Of a stretch of DNA of 64,000 nucleotides, positions 25,201 to 33,452 are shown piece after piece. The position numbers were made by a program, and so were the translations under genes. Below the pieces are notes generated by a model, which did no database searches, was not told where the DNA came from, and saw only the letters and a list, made by a program, of their open reading frames with translations. Origin of the DNA: CAWDZK01 sp963726615 (GTDB lineage: Bacteria; Actinomycetota; Actinomycetes; JACCUZ01); assembly GCA_963726615.1 (NCBI GenBank), contig CAVSCX010000004.1, positions 41,379 to 105,378 of the forward strand, written 5' to 3'. Numbering within the stretch: position 1 is the first letter of the stretch; every line of letters begins with the position of its first letter.

Positions 25201-25354
25201 CGCGGTCGCCGGCAGCATCCCCGGGCACGAGATCGAGCACCCGATGGCGATCGTCATCCTCGGTGGCCTGGTCACCGCGACCTTGCTCAACCTCTTCGTC
25301 CTGCCCTCGCTCTACCTGCGCTTCGCCAAGGGGCGTTCGGCCAGGGTGGCCTGA
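22247..25354 (+). CDS. RND efflux pump B (CusA/CzcA-like)
   Basis: 1035 aa, normal RND length, ATG 22247 after AAGGAGG. TM1 LVVFAAVALMALGLL, porter motif KVDVFPEFAPPKVEIQT, TM4 with AIGVVVDDAIIDVENIVRR (the acidic pair and VEN are typical of the heavy-metal and CusA-like clade), second half starting TVTALTLTLAGALAFPTLG, and C-terminal helices with GFLTVFGIAARNGILMISH. Complete. 22 bp after the lipoprotein gene and in the same operon as pump A; the two may form a mixed trimer as MdtB/MdtC do. Substrate unknown. Confidence 0.92.
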   Translation: MRRIVGTSLRFRWLVVFAAVALMALGLLELPQTKVDVFPEFAPPKVEIQTIALGNSSNEVEELITVPIEDQLGGIEGLDEMRSKSVAQLSSISLIFDRGIDELRARQLVAERISQVTATLPTWASPPFMMPALSSTSRIMKIGLTSDDVNMIDLSTIAYWKIRARLLRVQGVAQVAIWGEQLPQRHIQVDPAKLAANDVPLQQVMDSAADAVEAGLLKYSEGAVVGTGGFVEQAGQRFNIRHVQPITGPAELGAVPVVERDGKVVRLSDLGNVVIDHGPLIGDAVINDGPGIMLIVQKFRGANTLEVTRGVERAMAELQPGLPGITVDTTIFRPATFIEQSIENLTTAMIIGIVLVMLIIIAFLFEWRTAFISLIAIPLSLVAALLTLDLRGQTVNVMVLAGLVVAIGVVVDDAIIDVENIVRRLRQTRADGSGKSTFRVVLDASVEVRSAITYATVINVVAIVPVLFLEGLSGSFFRPLVLSYGLAVLVSMVVALTLTPALCLLMLSRGNLVSRESPLLRVLKRGYRAVLSPLLRRSSPATVTALTLTLAGALAFPTLGTQLLPNFKERDFLMHWLTQPGTSQPEETRVSVAACKDLREIPGVRNCGSHIGQAFLADEVYGVDFGENWISVSPDADYDTTLEHVQQTVDAYPGLYRDVQTYLRERIKEVLTGSSEAIVVRIYGPDLEVLRDKAHEVEALIAHVDGVVDAHAALQTNLPHIVVEPDLAAARQVGLTPGDIRRQSSTMIASEEVSDIFAGGRAYDVHVTAIPSARDSITDVENMQIDTPGGKRVLLKDIASVSLASTPNAIQRQNQSRLIDVGANVAGNDLGTVVDHVEDLVAGVDFPRGYYAEVVGESSELSAARDRLFLFGAAALIAILLLLHAAFGSLRLAAITFLALPMALVGGVLAVWLGDGVLSLGSLVGFLTVFGIAARNGILMISHLQRLEREEGHTFGPELVLRGAQERLAPILMTACATGLALVPLAVAGSIPGHEIEHPMAIVILGGLVTATLLNLFVLPSLYLRFAKGRSARVA

Positions 25355-25365
25355 GGCGCGCGGGA

Positions 25366-26217
25366 TCAGTCGGCCTCGACGGTGACCACGACTGTCGGGC
25401 GCCGTGCGTGGGTGAGCAGGTGCAGGCTGACCGAACCGAGAAGTCTCCCGGTCAGCTGTCCGTGGCCGCGGCTGCCGATCACCAGCAGCTCGCAATCGAC
25501 CTCGTTCAGCACTTGTGCCGGATGGCCCGGCACCGCCCGGGTCTCGAACGTGACGTCGGGGAACTCGTCCTGGACCGGCTTTGTCCTCTCCAGCAGGTGC
25601 TGACCCCAGTCGACAAGCTGGGCCTCGGCCGGTCGCACGAGGTCGGTCCCTCCGAGCGACCAGTGCACCGCGTGCACGACGTCGAGGTCGACGTCCCGCA
25701 GCCTGGCCTCCTCCGCAGCGACCCGTAGCGCCGCCAGCCCGGCGACGGAGCCGTCGAACCCGGCGACCACCTGTGCGCCCGGTCCGGACTCGGGGACGTA
25801 CGCCGGGATGACGGCGACGGGACACGCTGCGCGTTGCGAGCAGTGCAGGCTGACCGAGCCGAGAAGCATGTCGGCGATGCCGCCGTGCCCCCGCGCGCCG
25901 AGGACGAGCAGGTCGGCGTCGGCCGCGACGTGAGTCAGCCGGTGTGCCGGCTCGCCGCGCTCGAGACAGGTGCGGACGTCCACGCCGTCCGTGTCCAGGC
26001 CGGACAGGAGCTCCCGCTGCATGTCCGTGCAGGCGCTGACCAGCTCCCGATCGGTCAGCAGCTCGGAACGGTCCGGGAGGGTGTCAGGCGCGCGCAACCC
26101 GAACACGGTCACGACCTCGAGAGCTGTGTGCCGTCGACGGGCCTCGTCCACGGCCCAGCGGGCGGCCGCCACCGAGTTCGGCGACCCGTCGAGTCCCACC
26201 ACGATGCGCCCGGTCAT
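25366..26217 (-). CDS. Universal stress protein with two UspA domains
   Basis: 283 aa from ATG 26217 (MTGRIVVGLDGSPNS). Two tandem Usp domains. Each ends with the ATP-binding pattern G-2x-G-9x-G-S: GARGHGGIADMLLGSVSLH (about 123) and GSRGHGQLTGRLLGSVSLH (about 258). Tandem Usp proteins in actinomycetes bind ATP and respond to hypoxia or stress. Convergent with RND pump B (11 bp) and divergent from the P-type ATPase, with which it may be co-regulated. Confidence 0.93.
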   Translation of the reverse strand: MTGRIVVGLDGSPNSVAAARWAVDEARRRHTALEVVTVFGLRAPDTLPDRSELLTDRELVSACTDMQRELLSGLDTDGVDVRTCLERGEPAHRLTHVAADADLLVLGARGHGGIADMLLGSVSLHCSQRAACPVAVIPAYVPESGPGAQVVAGFDGSVAGLAALRVAAEEARLRDVDLDVVHAVHWSLGGTDLVRPAEAQLVDWGQHLLERTKPVQDEFPDVTFETRAVPGHPAQVLNEVDCELLVIGSRGHGQLTGRLLGSVSLHLLTHARRPTVVVTVEAD

Positions 26218-26392
26218 CTGCCACCGCCTCCTCGCTCCTGTCTCCACCGTGTCGTCTCCGCCGCGAGACCGGGCCGGCCACAAGGCGGTGACTGCCGGGA
26301 CCTTGGTCCCGTCCGTCGGCCGTCAGAGGTCCCCGGGGTGTCACGCCGGTCGCCTCTGACCGGCGGCGGGAGTCCCCTGTGGAGTGGTGGGC

Positions 26393-29131
26393 GTGACCGA
26401 CCGCGCGCTGGCAACCGGGCTGCCTCCCCGGGACGCCCAGGCGGCGCACCACGGGCTGGCCGGCCACGAGGTCGTGCTGCTGCTCGGGACCGACCCGGAG
26501 CACGGCCTGAGCGCCAGCGAGGCCGCGGACCGGCTCGACAGGTACGGGGCGAACGTGCTGCCGAGGACCGCGTCGGCCGGACCGCTGCGGCGGCTCCTGC
26601 GGCAGCTGCACCACCCGCTGGTCTACGTGCTCCTGGTCGCCGGGTCGGTGACGTCCGTGCTGGGTGACTGGGTGGAATCCTCGGTGATCTTCGGCGTCGT
26701 CGTCGTCAACGCGCTGATCGGTTTCCTCCAGGAGTCGAGGGCCGAGGCCGCACTCGACGCGTTGCGGTCCATGGTGCGGACCACCGCTCAGGTGGTCCGG
26801 GACGGACGGGCGCGCACAGTCCCGTCGGGGCAGCTCGTCCCGGGGGACCTGGTCCTCGTCGCTGCCGGCGACCAGGTGCCCGCCGACATGCGGCTGCTCG
26901 CGCACGCCGGACTGCAGGCAGACGAGTCGGCACTGACGGGCGAGTCGGTGCCGGTGACCAAGGACGAAGACGCGGTGGCTGACGACACGCCTGTCGCCGA
27001 CCGACGGAACATGCTGTATGCCGCGACGTTGCTCACCCACGGCAACGGCGCCGCCGTCGTGGTCGCCACCGGCGCTGCGACGGAGCTCGGCGAGATCCAC
27101 CGCCTCGTCGGCAGCGCCGACGTGTTGGCCACTCCACTGACCAGAAAGCTGACCTGGTTCAGCAAGGTGCTGACCGGGGTGATCCTCGGGCTGGCCGCGG
27201 TGACCTTCGCTGTCGGCGTGATCCGGGGCGAGGCGCCGGTCGAGATGTTCACCGCGGCCGTCGCGCTCGCCGTGGGAGCCATCCCCGAGGGGCTGCCGGC
27301 CGCGGTGACGATCACGCTGGCCACCGGCGTCGCCCGGATGGCGCGGCGGGGGGCCGTCGTCCGTCGGCTTCCTGCCGTCGAGACGCTGGGCAGCACGACC
27401 GTGATCTGCACGGACAAGACCGGCACCCTCACCGAGAACCAGATGACCGTACGGCGGATCTGGACCCCGGGCAGCTGCATCGGGGTGACCGGGTCCGGCT
27501 ATGCACCGGTCGGGTCGCTTGTCGACGACGCCGGAACCCTGGTGGACCCAGGGCTCGACGACGCGCTGCGCTGGACCCTGGTCGTCGGAGCGCGATGCAA
27601 CGATGCCCGGCTGTCGGACCGGGACGGCCGCTGGCACGTCGTGGGAGACCCCACCGAAGGTGGCTTGCTGGTGGTGGCGAGCAAGGCGGGGCTGGACCTC
27701 ACCGAGCTCGATCGCTGCCTACCCCGGACCGGAGAGGTGCCGTTCAGCTCGGAGCGCCGGTTGATGGCCACCCGGCACAGGGACGCCGGCTCGGGTGAGG
27801 ACCTGCTGCTGGTGAAGGGCTCGTCGGAACGGGTGCTCGACCTGTGCCGTGACCAGCTGCTCCCCTCGGGCCGGCTCGAACCGGTCGACCGCGTCGCCGC
27901 GCTCGATGCGGTCGACGCTCTCGCCTCCCAGGGCCTGCGGGTCCTGGCCACGGGGGTTCGCAGGCTCGATCCGCAGGTGACCAGTGGCGACCTCACGGTC
28001 ATTGTCGACGAGGGCTCCCTCGTCTTCACGGGGCTGCTCGCGATGCTCGACCCGCCTCGCCCGGCCGTCACCGCCGCCGTGGCGGCCTGCCACGCCGCCG
28101 GCATCGACGTGAAGATGATCACCGGGGACCACCTGGTGACCGCCTGTGCCATCGCCGAGCAGGTCGGCGTCCTGGCGGCTGGCGGCGGCGACGGCGCCCT
28201 GACCGGTGTCCAGCTCGGCCGGCTGGAGGAACCCGCATACGGCGACCTGGTGGAGCGGACCCAGGTCTTCGCCCGGGTCTCGCCGGAGCAGAAGCTCCGG
28301 CTGGTGGAGTCGTTGCAGGACCGCGGTCACGTGGTGGCGATGACCGGGGACGGCGTGAACGACGCGCCCGCGCTGCGACGGGCCGACATCGGTGTGGCGA
28401 TGGGCACGGCCGGCACCGAGGTCGCGAAGGAAGCCGCCGACATGGTGCTGACCGACGACGACTTCGCCACGATCGAGGGGGCTGTGGAGGAAGGCCGCGG
28501 GGTCTTCGACAACCTCACCAAGTTCATCGTCTGGACGCTTCCGACCAACATGGGCGAGGGGCTCGTCATCCTGGTGGCCATCCTCCTCGGCAGCGTTCTG
28601 CCCATCCTCCCGGTGCAGATCCTGTGGATCAACATGACCACGGCTGTGGCCCTCGGTCTGATGCTGGCGTTCGAGGCCAAGGAGCCCGGCATCATGACCA
28701 GACCGCCGCGAGACCCGCGGCGACCCTTGCTGACGGGCTCTCTCGTCGTCCGCATCCTGCTGGTGTCTGCTCTGCTGGTCGGCGGCTCGTGGTGGATGTT
28801 CCAGTGGGAGCAAGCCAACGGCGCATCCCTCGCGGAGGCGCGCACCGTCGCGGTCAACCTGTTCGTCGTCGTCGAGATCTTCTACCTGTTCAGCTGCAGG
28901 TCACTCGTGCGGCCGGTCTGGCGCATGTCGTTGGGCGGGAACCGGTGGCTCCTCGCGGGAGTTGCCACGCAGATTGTCGGGCAGCTGCTGTTCACCTACG
29001 CACCGGCAATGAACGTGCTCTTCCGGACCGCCCCGATCTCAGCGGAGGCGTGGTTGCGCATCGGCGCCCTGGCGGCGCTCGCCCTGCTGGTCGTCGAGGT
29101 GGACAAACGGTGGCGGCACGACGCGATGTGA
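26393..29131 (+). CDS. Cation-transporting P-type ATPase (P2A, Ca2+-type)
   Basis: 912 aa from GTG 26393 (GGAG 8 nt upstream; GTG 26384 also possible). All P-type landmarks are present: TGESVPVTKD (actuator), AIPEGLPAAVTITLA (M4, with the PEGLP ion-site motif of Ca2+ pumps), ICTDKTGTLTENQMT (phosphorylated Asp), MITGDH and MTGDGVNDAPALRRAD. N-terminal cation-ATPase domain and six C-terminal membrane helices follow the P2A plan, with WINMTTAVALGLMLAFE in M6. Likely exports Ca2+ or another divalent cation. Pairing with a universal stress protein is common in actinomycetes. Confidence 0.93.
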   Translation: MTDRALATGLPPRDAQAAHHGLAGHEVVLLLGTDPEHGLSASEAADRLDRYGANVLPRTASAGPLRRLLRQLHHPLVYVLLVAGSVTSVLGDWVESSVIFGVVVVNALIGFLQESRAEAALDALRSMVRTTAQVVRDGRARTVPSGQLVPGDLVLVAAGDQVPADMRLLAHAGLQADESALTGESVPVTKDEDAVADDTPVADRRNMLYAATLLTHGNGAAVVVATGAATELGEIHRLVGSADVLATPLTRKLTWFSKVLTGVILGLAAVTFAVGVIRGEAPVEMFTAAVALAVGAIPEGLPAAVTITLATGVARMARRGAVVRRLPAVETLGSTTVICTDKTGTLTENQMTVRRIWTPGSCIGVTGSGYAPVGSLVDDAGTLVDPGLDDALRWTLVVGARCNDARLSDRDGRWHVVGDPTEGGLLVVASKAGLDLTELDRCLPRTGEVPFSSERRLMATRHRDAGSGEDLLLVKGSSERVLDLCRDQLLPSGRLEPVDRVAALDAVDALASQGLRVLATGVRRLDPQVTSGDLTVIVDEGSLVFTGLLAMLDPPRPAVTAAVAACHAAGIDVKMITGDHLVTACAIAEQVGVLAAGGGDGALTGVQLGRLEEPAYGDLVERTQVFARVSPEQKLRLVESLQDRGHVVAMTGDGVNDAPALRRADIGVAMGTAGTEVAKEAADMVLTDDDFATIEGAVEEGRGVFDNLTKFIVWTLPTNMGEGLVILVAILLGSVLPILPVQILWINMTTAVALGLMLAFEAKEPGIMTRPPRDPRRPLLTGSLVVRILLVSALLVGGSWWMFQWEQANGASLAEARTVAVNLFVVVEIFYLFSCRSLVRPVWRMSLGGNRWLLAGVATQIVGQLLFTYAPAMNVLFRTAPISAEAWLRIGALAALALLVVEVDKRWRHDAM

Positions 29132-29139
29132 GCCCGGCG

Positions 29140-29751
29140 TCAGGCAGCCCGCCTGTGGGAACGCCTGCGGCGGTGCCACCCGACGAGCACGACAAGCACC
29201 ACCAGGACGAGCAGCACGGCGCTGCCGCGGCCGAGTGCGCTCTCGACCTGCCGGTAGGACGCCCCTGCGAAGAACCCGAGAAGTGTGACGCCGACCCCCC
29301 AGGCGACGCCGCCGGTCGCGTTCCAGAGCAGGAACCGGCGGTAGGGCATCCGGCTCAAGCCCGCCAGCGCCGGCATCACCGCCCTCAGGAACGCGGTGAA
29401 GCGGCCCAGCAGCACGGCGACGCCGCCGCGCCGGCGGAGGTAGTCCTGCGCCCCGTCCAGACGGGCCGCCTGCGCGCGCAGCAGCCGGGACGCCAGCACG
29501 CGCGGCCCGGCGCGCCTGCCGACCTCGTAGCCGACCGTGTCGCCGACGATCGCGCACAGGACGACGAGGACCAGCAGCGTGCTCAGGGACAGTCGACCGG
29601 CCGCGGCCAGCACACCGCCGAGCAGGACCGCCGTCTCACCCGGGAGAACGAAGCCGACGAAGAGTGCGGCCTCGGCGAACACCAGCACAGCGATGACCGA
29701 GTAGGCGACTGCCGGAGCGACGCCGAGCAGGCTGTCGACCAGGGCGGTCAT
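29140..29751 (-). CDS. DedA-family membrane protein
   Basis: 203 aa from ATG 29751, overlapping the PAP2 stop (ATGA). DedA (SNARE-associated) features: the re-entrant motif FAEAALFVGFVLPGETAVLL (E and G-x-x-x-PGE), GDTVGYEVGRRAGPRVL and GRFTAFLRAVMPALAGLSRM, with 4-5 membrane segments and a basic C-terminal tail. Several DedA proteins act as undecaprenyl-phosphate flippases. Last gene of a regulator-kinase-PAP2-DedA operon, which supports that role here. Confidence 0.92.
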   Translation of the reverse strand: MTALVDSLLGVAPAVAYSVIAVLVFAEAALFVGFVLPGETAVLLGGVLAAAGRLSLSTLLVLVVLCAIVGDTVGYEVGRRAGPRVLASRLLRAQAARLDGAQDYLRRRGGVAVLLGRFTAFLRAVMPALAGLSRMPYRRFLLWNATGGVAWGVGVTLLGFFAGASYRQVESALGRGSAVLLVLVVLVVLVGWHRRRRSHRRAA

Positions 29752-30410
29752 CGGTGCCGGAGGTCGGCCCCCGCGATCGGCGCCGCCCTCCTCCGACTGC
29801 CCGGCCGCTGGGGTGCCAGTCCCGCGATGCCGTCGACCGGACGACCCTCCGCGCGGTTCGCCACCAGGGGCCGCAGCGGAGTGCGCCCCAGGCGTGTGAC
29901 CAGCCACGTGATCGGGCCGGCCAGGACGAGCCAGCCCAGCAGGACGACTGCCACGCCGACGGCGAGGCCGGCGAGGACGTCGTGCGGGTAGTGCGCGGCG
30001 ATGTAGACGCGGGAGAAAGCCATCAGCGCCGCCGCGAACCCGGCGACGACGCCCAGCCGCCGGTCGACCAGCCACAACCCGGCGGCGACCGCGCCGGCCA
30101 TCACCGCGTGGTCGGACGGGAACGAGTAGTCGGACGAGCGAGCCGCGAGCACCAGCAGGTGCGGATGGTCGGTGTACGGCCTCGCCTCGTGGAAGCCGTG
30201 GACCAGCGGCTGGTTGACGGCGACCGCCAGCAGCGTCGCGGCCCCGGCCCAGAGCGCGGCGGCCATGGCCCTGGCGCCCCGGTCCCGGGCCAGCCACCAC
30301 CCGAGCATGAGCAGCAGGGCGAACAGCACCACGCCGTAGCTGGCGAAGTCCAGGACCGGCCGGTGCAGCCAGCCGGTGTGCCGCGCAAGCTCGTTCACCT
30401 CACCGAACAT
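29748..30410 (-). CDS. PAP2-family phosphatase
   Basis: 220 aa from ATG 30410, starting 11 nt inside the kinase gene's end; GTG 30419 is an alternative. Six membrane helices and the three catalytic motifs: HEARPYTD (C1, here lacking the usual Lys-x6 spacing to check), YSFPSDHA (C2) and SRVYIAAHYPHDVLAG (C3, catalytic His). Family members dephosphorylate lipid pyrophosphates such as undecaprenyl-PP (BcrC type) or phosphatidic acid. The overlap with DedA and a two-component system suggests an envelope-lipid module. The C-terminal about 35 residues are basic and cytoplasmic. Confidence 0.9.
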   Translation of the reverse strand: MFGEVNELARHTGWLHRPVLDFASYGVVLFALLLMLGWWLARDRGARAMAAALWAGAATLLAVAVNQPLVHGFHEARPYTDHPHLLVLAARSSDYSFPSDHAVMAGAVAAGLWLVDRRLGVVAGFAAALMAFSRVYIAAHYPHDVLAGLAVGVAVVLLGWLVLAGPITWLVTRLGRTPLRPLVANRAEGRPVDGIAGLAPQRPGSRRRAAPIAGADLRHR

Positions 30411-31737
30411 GGTCGACACCTTGGCCCGGGAGGACGGCGGGACCCGGCGGAGGCTCGGCGTCGTCGTCTGTGCCGCGGCCAGAGGCGTGATCGACATGCG
30501 ACGTGGGCGGTGCCACCGGCAGCCGGACCTCGAACACGGCTCCCTTCGCCTCGCCGTCGCGTCCGGTGACCGTGCCCCCGTGCGCCTCGACGACCTCGCG
30601 GACCAGCGCCAGTCCGATGCCGAAGCCGGCCCGGTCGCCCTTGCCAGCCGGGCCGGGGGAGTGTGCGAACCGCTCGAACAGACGCGGTGCCACGGCTGGG
30701 TCGATGCCGGGACCGTCGTCGGTCACCCGCAGCAGCACCGTTGCCGGGGCGGTGGCCACCGCGACGACGACCCGGCCACCGGCGGCAGTGTGACCGACGG
30801 CGTTGTCCACCAATGCGTCGACGACCCGGCGCAGTGCACCGGCCGCGCCGAGCACCAGTGCCGGGTCGGCTGCGTCGTCCGTGGCAGCGGCCGGACCGGA
30901 CAGGGTCACCCCGCGCCCCGCGGCGTGCGCCCGGTGGTCGTCGACCGCCGCAGCCGCGACCTGCCGCAGGTCGACACTCTCCTTGCGCTGAGGTTGGACG
31001 CTGAGCGTGGCGGACAGCAGCAGGTCGGACACCACCTCGCCCATCCGGCGCGCGTCGGCAACCAGTGCCTCGGACAGCCGGTGCGGACCGGCGGCGTCCA
31101 GGCGGCGCAGCGACCGCTCGAGCAGCTGCGCGCGTGTCGTGATCAGCGTGAGCGGGGTGCGGAGCTCGTGGCTGGCGTCGGCGACGAACCGACGTTGCCG
31201 GTCCATGGCCAGCACCAGCGGAGCGATGGCCCGCCGCGCCAGCAGCAGTCCCAGCAGCGCGCTCAGCCCGAGCCCGACCGCCTCGGCCACCAGCACGGCC
31301 GTGACGAGCCGTCGGGTCTCGCGGGCCTGCGACTCCGACGACCAGGCTGCCTGCACCACGATGCCGTCGGCGCGCGCCTGTGTGCGCAGCCGGTAGGTGG
31401 TGCCGCCCTGCTCCGTGGTGTCTCGCACCACCGTGCCGCCGGCCACGGCAGCGCGGATGTCGCGGCGCACCGGCAGCCAGGCCGGCGCGTCGCGGCTGTG
31501 ACGTTGCGTGCCGTCGGGCAGGCGCTGCCAGACGTGCACGCCGGCAGGCTGGTCCGCCACGTCGTCCACGTCCCGCACCGCCTGGACGAGCAGCCGGTCG
31601 CCCTCGGTGCGCTGCTCGCGCAGGACCACGGCAAGGACGAGTCCGCCGACCACCAGCAGGGCGAGGGAAACCGCACCGGCTGTCAGCGCGGCGAGCCGGC
31701 GGGTCGCAGTCCGCAGCACGTGCTTCTCCGCGGTCAT
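30400..31737 (-). CDS. Sensor histidine kinase
   Basis: 445 aa from ATG 31737, overlapping the regulator stop (ATGA). TM1 AALTAGAVSLALLVVGGLVL, an extracytoplasmic loop of about 95 residues, TM2 AVLVAEAVGLGLSALLGLLL, H-box DASHELRTPLTLI, N-box VDALVDNAVGHT, G1 DDGPGIDP and G2 GFGIGLALVREVVEAHGG. No clear HAMP domain between TM2 and the H-box. Likely senses envelope stress, given that PAP2 and DedA genes follow in the same overlapping operon. Confidence 0.92.
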   Translation of the reverse strand: MTAEKHVLRTATRRLAALTAGAVSLALLVVGGLVLAVVLREQRTEGDRLLVQAVRDVDDVADQPAGVHVWQRLPDGTQRHSRDAPAWLPVRRDIRAAVAGGTVVRDTTEQGGTTYRLRTQARADGIVVQAAWSSESQARETRRLVTAVLVAEAVGLGLSALLGLLLARRAIAPLVLAMDRQRRFVADASHELRTPLTLITTRAQLLERSLRRLDAAGPHRLSEALVADARRMGEVVSDLLLSATLSVQPQRKESVDLRQVAAAAVDDHRAHAAGRGVTLSGPAAATDDAADPALVLGAAGALRRVVDALVDNAVGHTAAGGRVVVAVATAPATVLLRVTDDGPGIDPAVAPRLFERFAHSPGPAGKGDRAGFGIGLALVREVVEAHGGTVTGRDGEAKGAVFEVRLPVAPPTSHVDHASGRGTDDDAEPPPGPAVLPGQGVDHVR

Positions 31738-32423
31738 GCACGCCCCATCCGGTAACCGACCCCGCGGATGGTGCGGACGACGTCCGGGCCGAGCTTGCGC
31801 CGCAGGTAGGACACGTACGTGTCCACCGCGTTCTCCGCCTCGGCGTCGGTGAAGACCCGAGCCATCAGCTCGGCGCGGGTGAACACCTTCGACGGCCGGC
31901 CGGCGAGCGTCAGCAGGAGCTCGGTCTCACGCACCGACAGCATGACGGCCGCGGGGGCCGCCGCCCAGTCGCGTCGACGACCGGAGGCCACCACGAGCCG
32001 GGCCTGCACATCGAGCTGGCGGTCGCCCAGGTCGACCCGCTCGGCCGTGATGCCGGGGTCGTCGCGACGCAGCAGGGCGCGAAGCCGCGCGAGCAGCTCG
32101 TCGACGTCGAACGGCTTGCCCAGGTAGTCCTGCGCGCCACCGTCCAGGCCTTCCACCCGGTCGGCCACCGAGTCGTACGCCGTGAGCACGAGCACCGGGG
32201 TGCGCAGCCCCTTGCGACGCAGCCGGCCGAGCAGGTCGAGCCCGTCGATGGCGGGCAGCCCGCGGTCGAGGACGATGACGTCATAGGTCGTCGTGAGCGC
32301 CCGGTGCAGGCCGGCCTGGCCGTCCGGTGCGTGGTCGACGCGGTAGCCCTCGCCGGACAGCAGGTCCACGAGCATGGCGGCGAGCTCGCGCTCGTCCTCG
32401 ACCAGCAGCATCCGGGTCGTCAC
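31734..32423 (-). CDS. OmpR-family response regulator
   Basis: 229 aa from GTG 32423 (MTTRMLLVEDERELAAML); the open frame continues upstream without a better start. Phosphoacceptor Asp in VIVLDRGLPAIDGLDLL, Lys in YLGKPFDVDELLARL, wHTH domain with RETELLLTLAGRPSKVF and NAVDTYVSYLRRKLG. First gene of the regulator-kinase-PAP2-DedA operon, 46 bp after the DUF2231 gene on the same strand. Confidence 0.93.
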   Translation of the reverse strand: MTTRMLLVEDERELAAMLVDLLSGEGYRVDHAPDGQAGLHRALTTTYDVIVLDRGLPAIDGLDLLGRLRRKGLRTPVLVLTAYDSVADRVEGLDGGAQDYLGKPFDVDELLARLRALLRRDDPGITAERVDLGDRQLDVQARLVVASGRRRDWAAAPAAVMLSVRETELLLTLAGRPSKVFTRAELMARVFTDAEAENAVDTYVSYLRRKLGPDVVRTIRGVGYRMGRA

Positions 32424-32469
32424 CGCACCTCCGGGCTCATGACACCACGAGATCGGGTCGTCAGGGTCG

Positions 32470-32985
32470 TCAGCCTCCGGCGCCGGTCGCGACGCCGTGC
32501 CAGGCAGCCTTGGCGCCGGAGTGCCCGATCCGCGCCACCTGCTGGGTGGTGCCGAGCACCGCGACGACCGCGAGCGCACCGATCACCACTGGCGCCAGCA
32601 GCACGTCGGTCACGCGGCGGCCCGGGCGGGAGGAGACGACGGGTGTCGTCCGCCCGGCGTCGCGGCGGTCTCGGACCCACAGCAGTGCAGCGACGACGGC
32701 CAGGCCGATGACCCAGGGCAGCAGTCCGTCGGCGAGCCGGGCGTGCGCCTCGACGTACGACGAGCGCCCCACCTCTTTCTCCAGCTGCTCACCGCTGCTC
32801 GTCGACAAGGGCACGAGGACGACCGCGAGCAGGCTCGCCAGCAGGGTCACCAGGCCGAGCCGGGTCCGTGCCGGTGCCCAGAACGCGTGCAGGAGCACCG
32901 CGACCGCGGCGAGCGGGACCATCACGACGGTCGCGTGCACGATCAGGGGATGGGCGGGCAGCCCGAAGATTGTCGGCCAGGTCAT
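32470..32985 (-). CDS. DUF2231 membrane protein
   Basis: 171 aa. Begins FGLPAHPLIVHATVVMVPLA, the conserved HP-x-x-V-H signature of DUF2231 in its first membrane helix. Four helices in total (also RLGLVTLLASLLAVVLVPL, LLPWVIGLAVVAALLWV, VLLAPVVIGALAVVAVLG). Members are four-helix membrane proteins, some possibly redox or haem related; the function is unknown. Same strand as the two-component operon downstream. Confidence 0.88.
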   Translation of the reverse strand: MTWPTIFGLPAHPLIVHATVVMVPLAAVAVLLHAFWAPARTRLGLVTLLASLLAVVLVPLSTSSGEQLEKEVGRSSYVEAHARLADGLLPWVIGLAVVAALLWVRDRRDAGRTTPVVSSRPGRRVTDVLLAPVVIGALAVVAVLGTTQQVARIGHSGAKAAWHGVATGAGG

Positions 32986-33072
32986 GGGTCTGCCTCCAGG
33001 TGGTCGCCCCCGGCGTCTCGGCCGGGCACCTGGAAGCGTCGGTGGCGCACCTGGGAGCTTTCTGTGACCTGT

Positions 33073-33426
33073 TCAGCCGGGCTGGTCCTTGGTGAGGTGC
33101 AGCAGCCAGTCGCTGCCGGTGCGGATCAGCGCGTACCGCCGGGAGCCGGCGCGGCCGTGCAGGGTGAACAGCAGACGCCGCTCGGTTCGGTCGTGCTCTT
33201 CCCAGGTGCCTTCGTCGGCGATCGACTTGTGCTCGTCGACGTAGTCGACGTGGTCGAGGTCGTGGTCGCCGACCTGGACGGCGAGCCGGTTGTGCGCCGG
33301 GTCGTCCGGGAGGCCTCGGGGCACCGCCCACGACCGCAGCACTCCTTCCTCCTCGAGGCGGAGGTCGAAGTGTGGCTGCGGCTTGCGGTGGTCGTGCAGG
33401 ACGAAGCGCGGCGCGGACCCGGGCAT
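33073..33426 (-). CDS. Stand-alone DNA ligase D-type 3'-phosphoesterase domain
   Basis: 117 aa from ATG 33426. The sequence APRFVLHDHRKPQPHFDLRL, EEGVLRSWAVPRGLP, HNRLAVQVGDHDLDHVDY and WEEHDRTERRLLFTLHG follows the PE domain of LigD: the catalytic H-x4-H-x-D-x-R arrangement and the W-A-V-P motif. LigD PE trims 3' phosphates and ribonucleotides at breaks for end joining. Here it is alone, without ligase or primase domains nearby, and ends with RTGSDWLLHLTKDQ. Confidence 0.85.
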   Translation of the reverse strand: MPGSAPRFVLHDHRKPQPHFDLRLEEEGVLRSWAVPRGLPDDPAHNRLAVQVGDHDLDHVDYVDEHKSIADEGTWEEHDRTERRLLFTLHGRAGSRRYALIRTGSDWLLHLTKDQPG

Positions 33427-33452
33427 GGGCTCAGTGTTCCCGCCTGCGGGGA

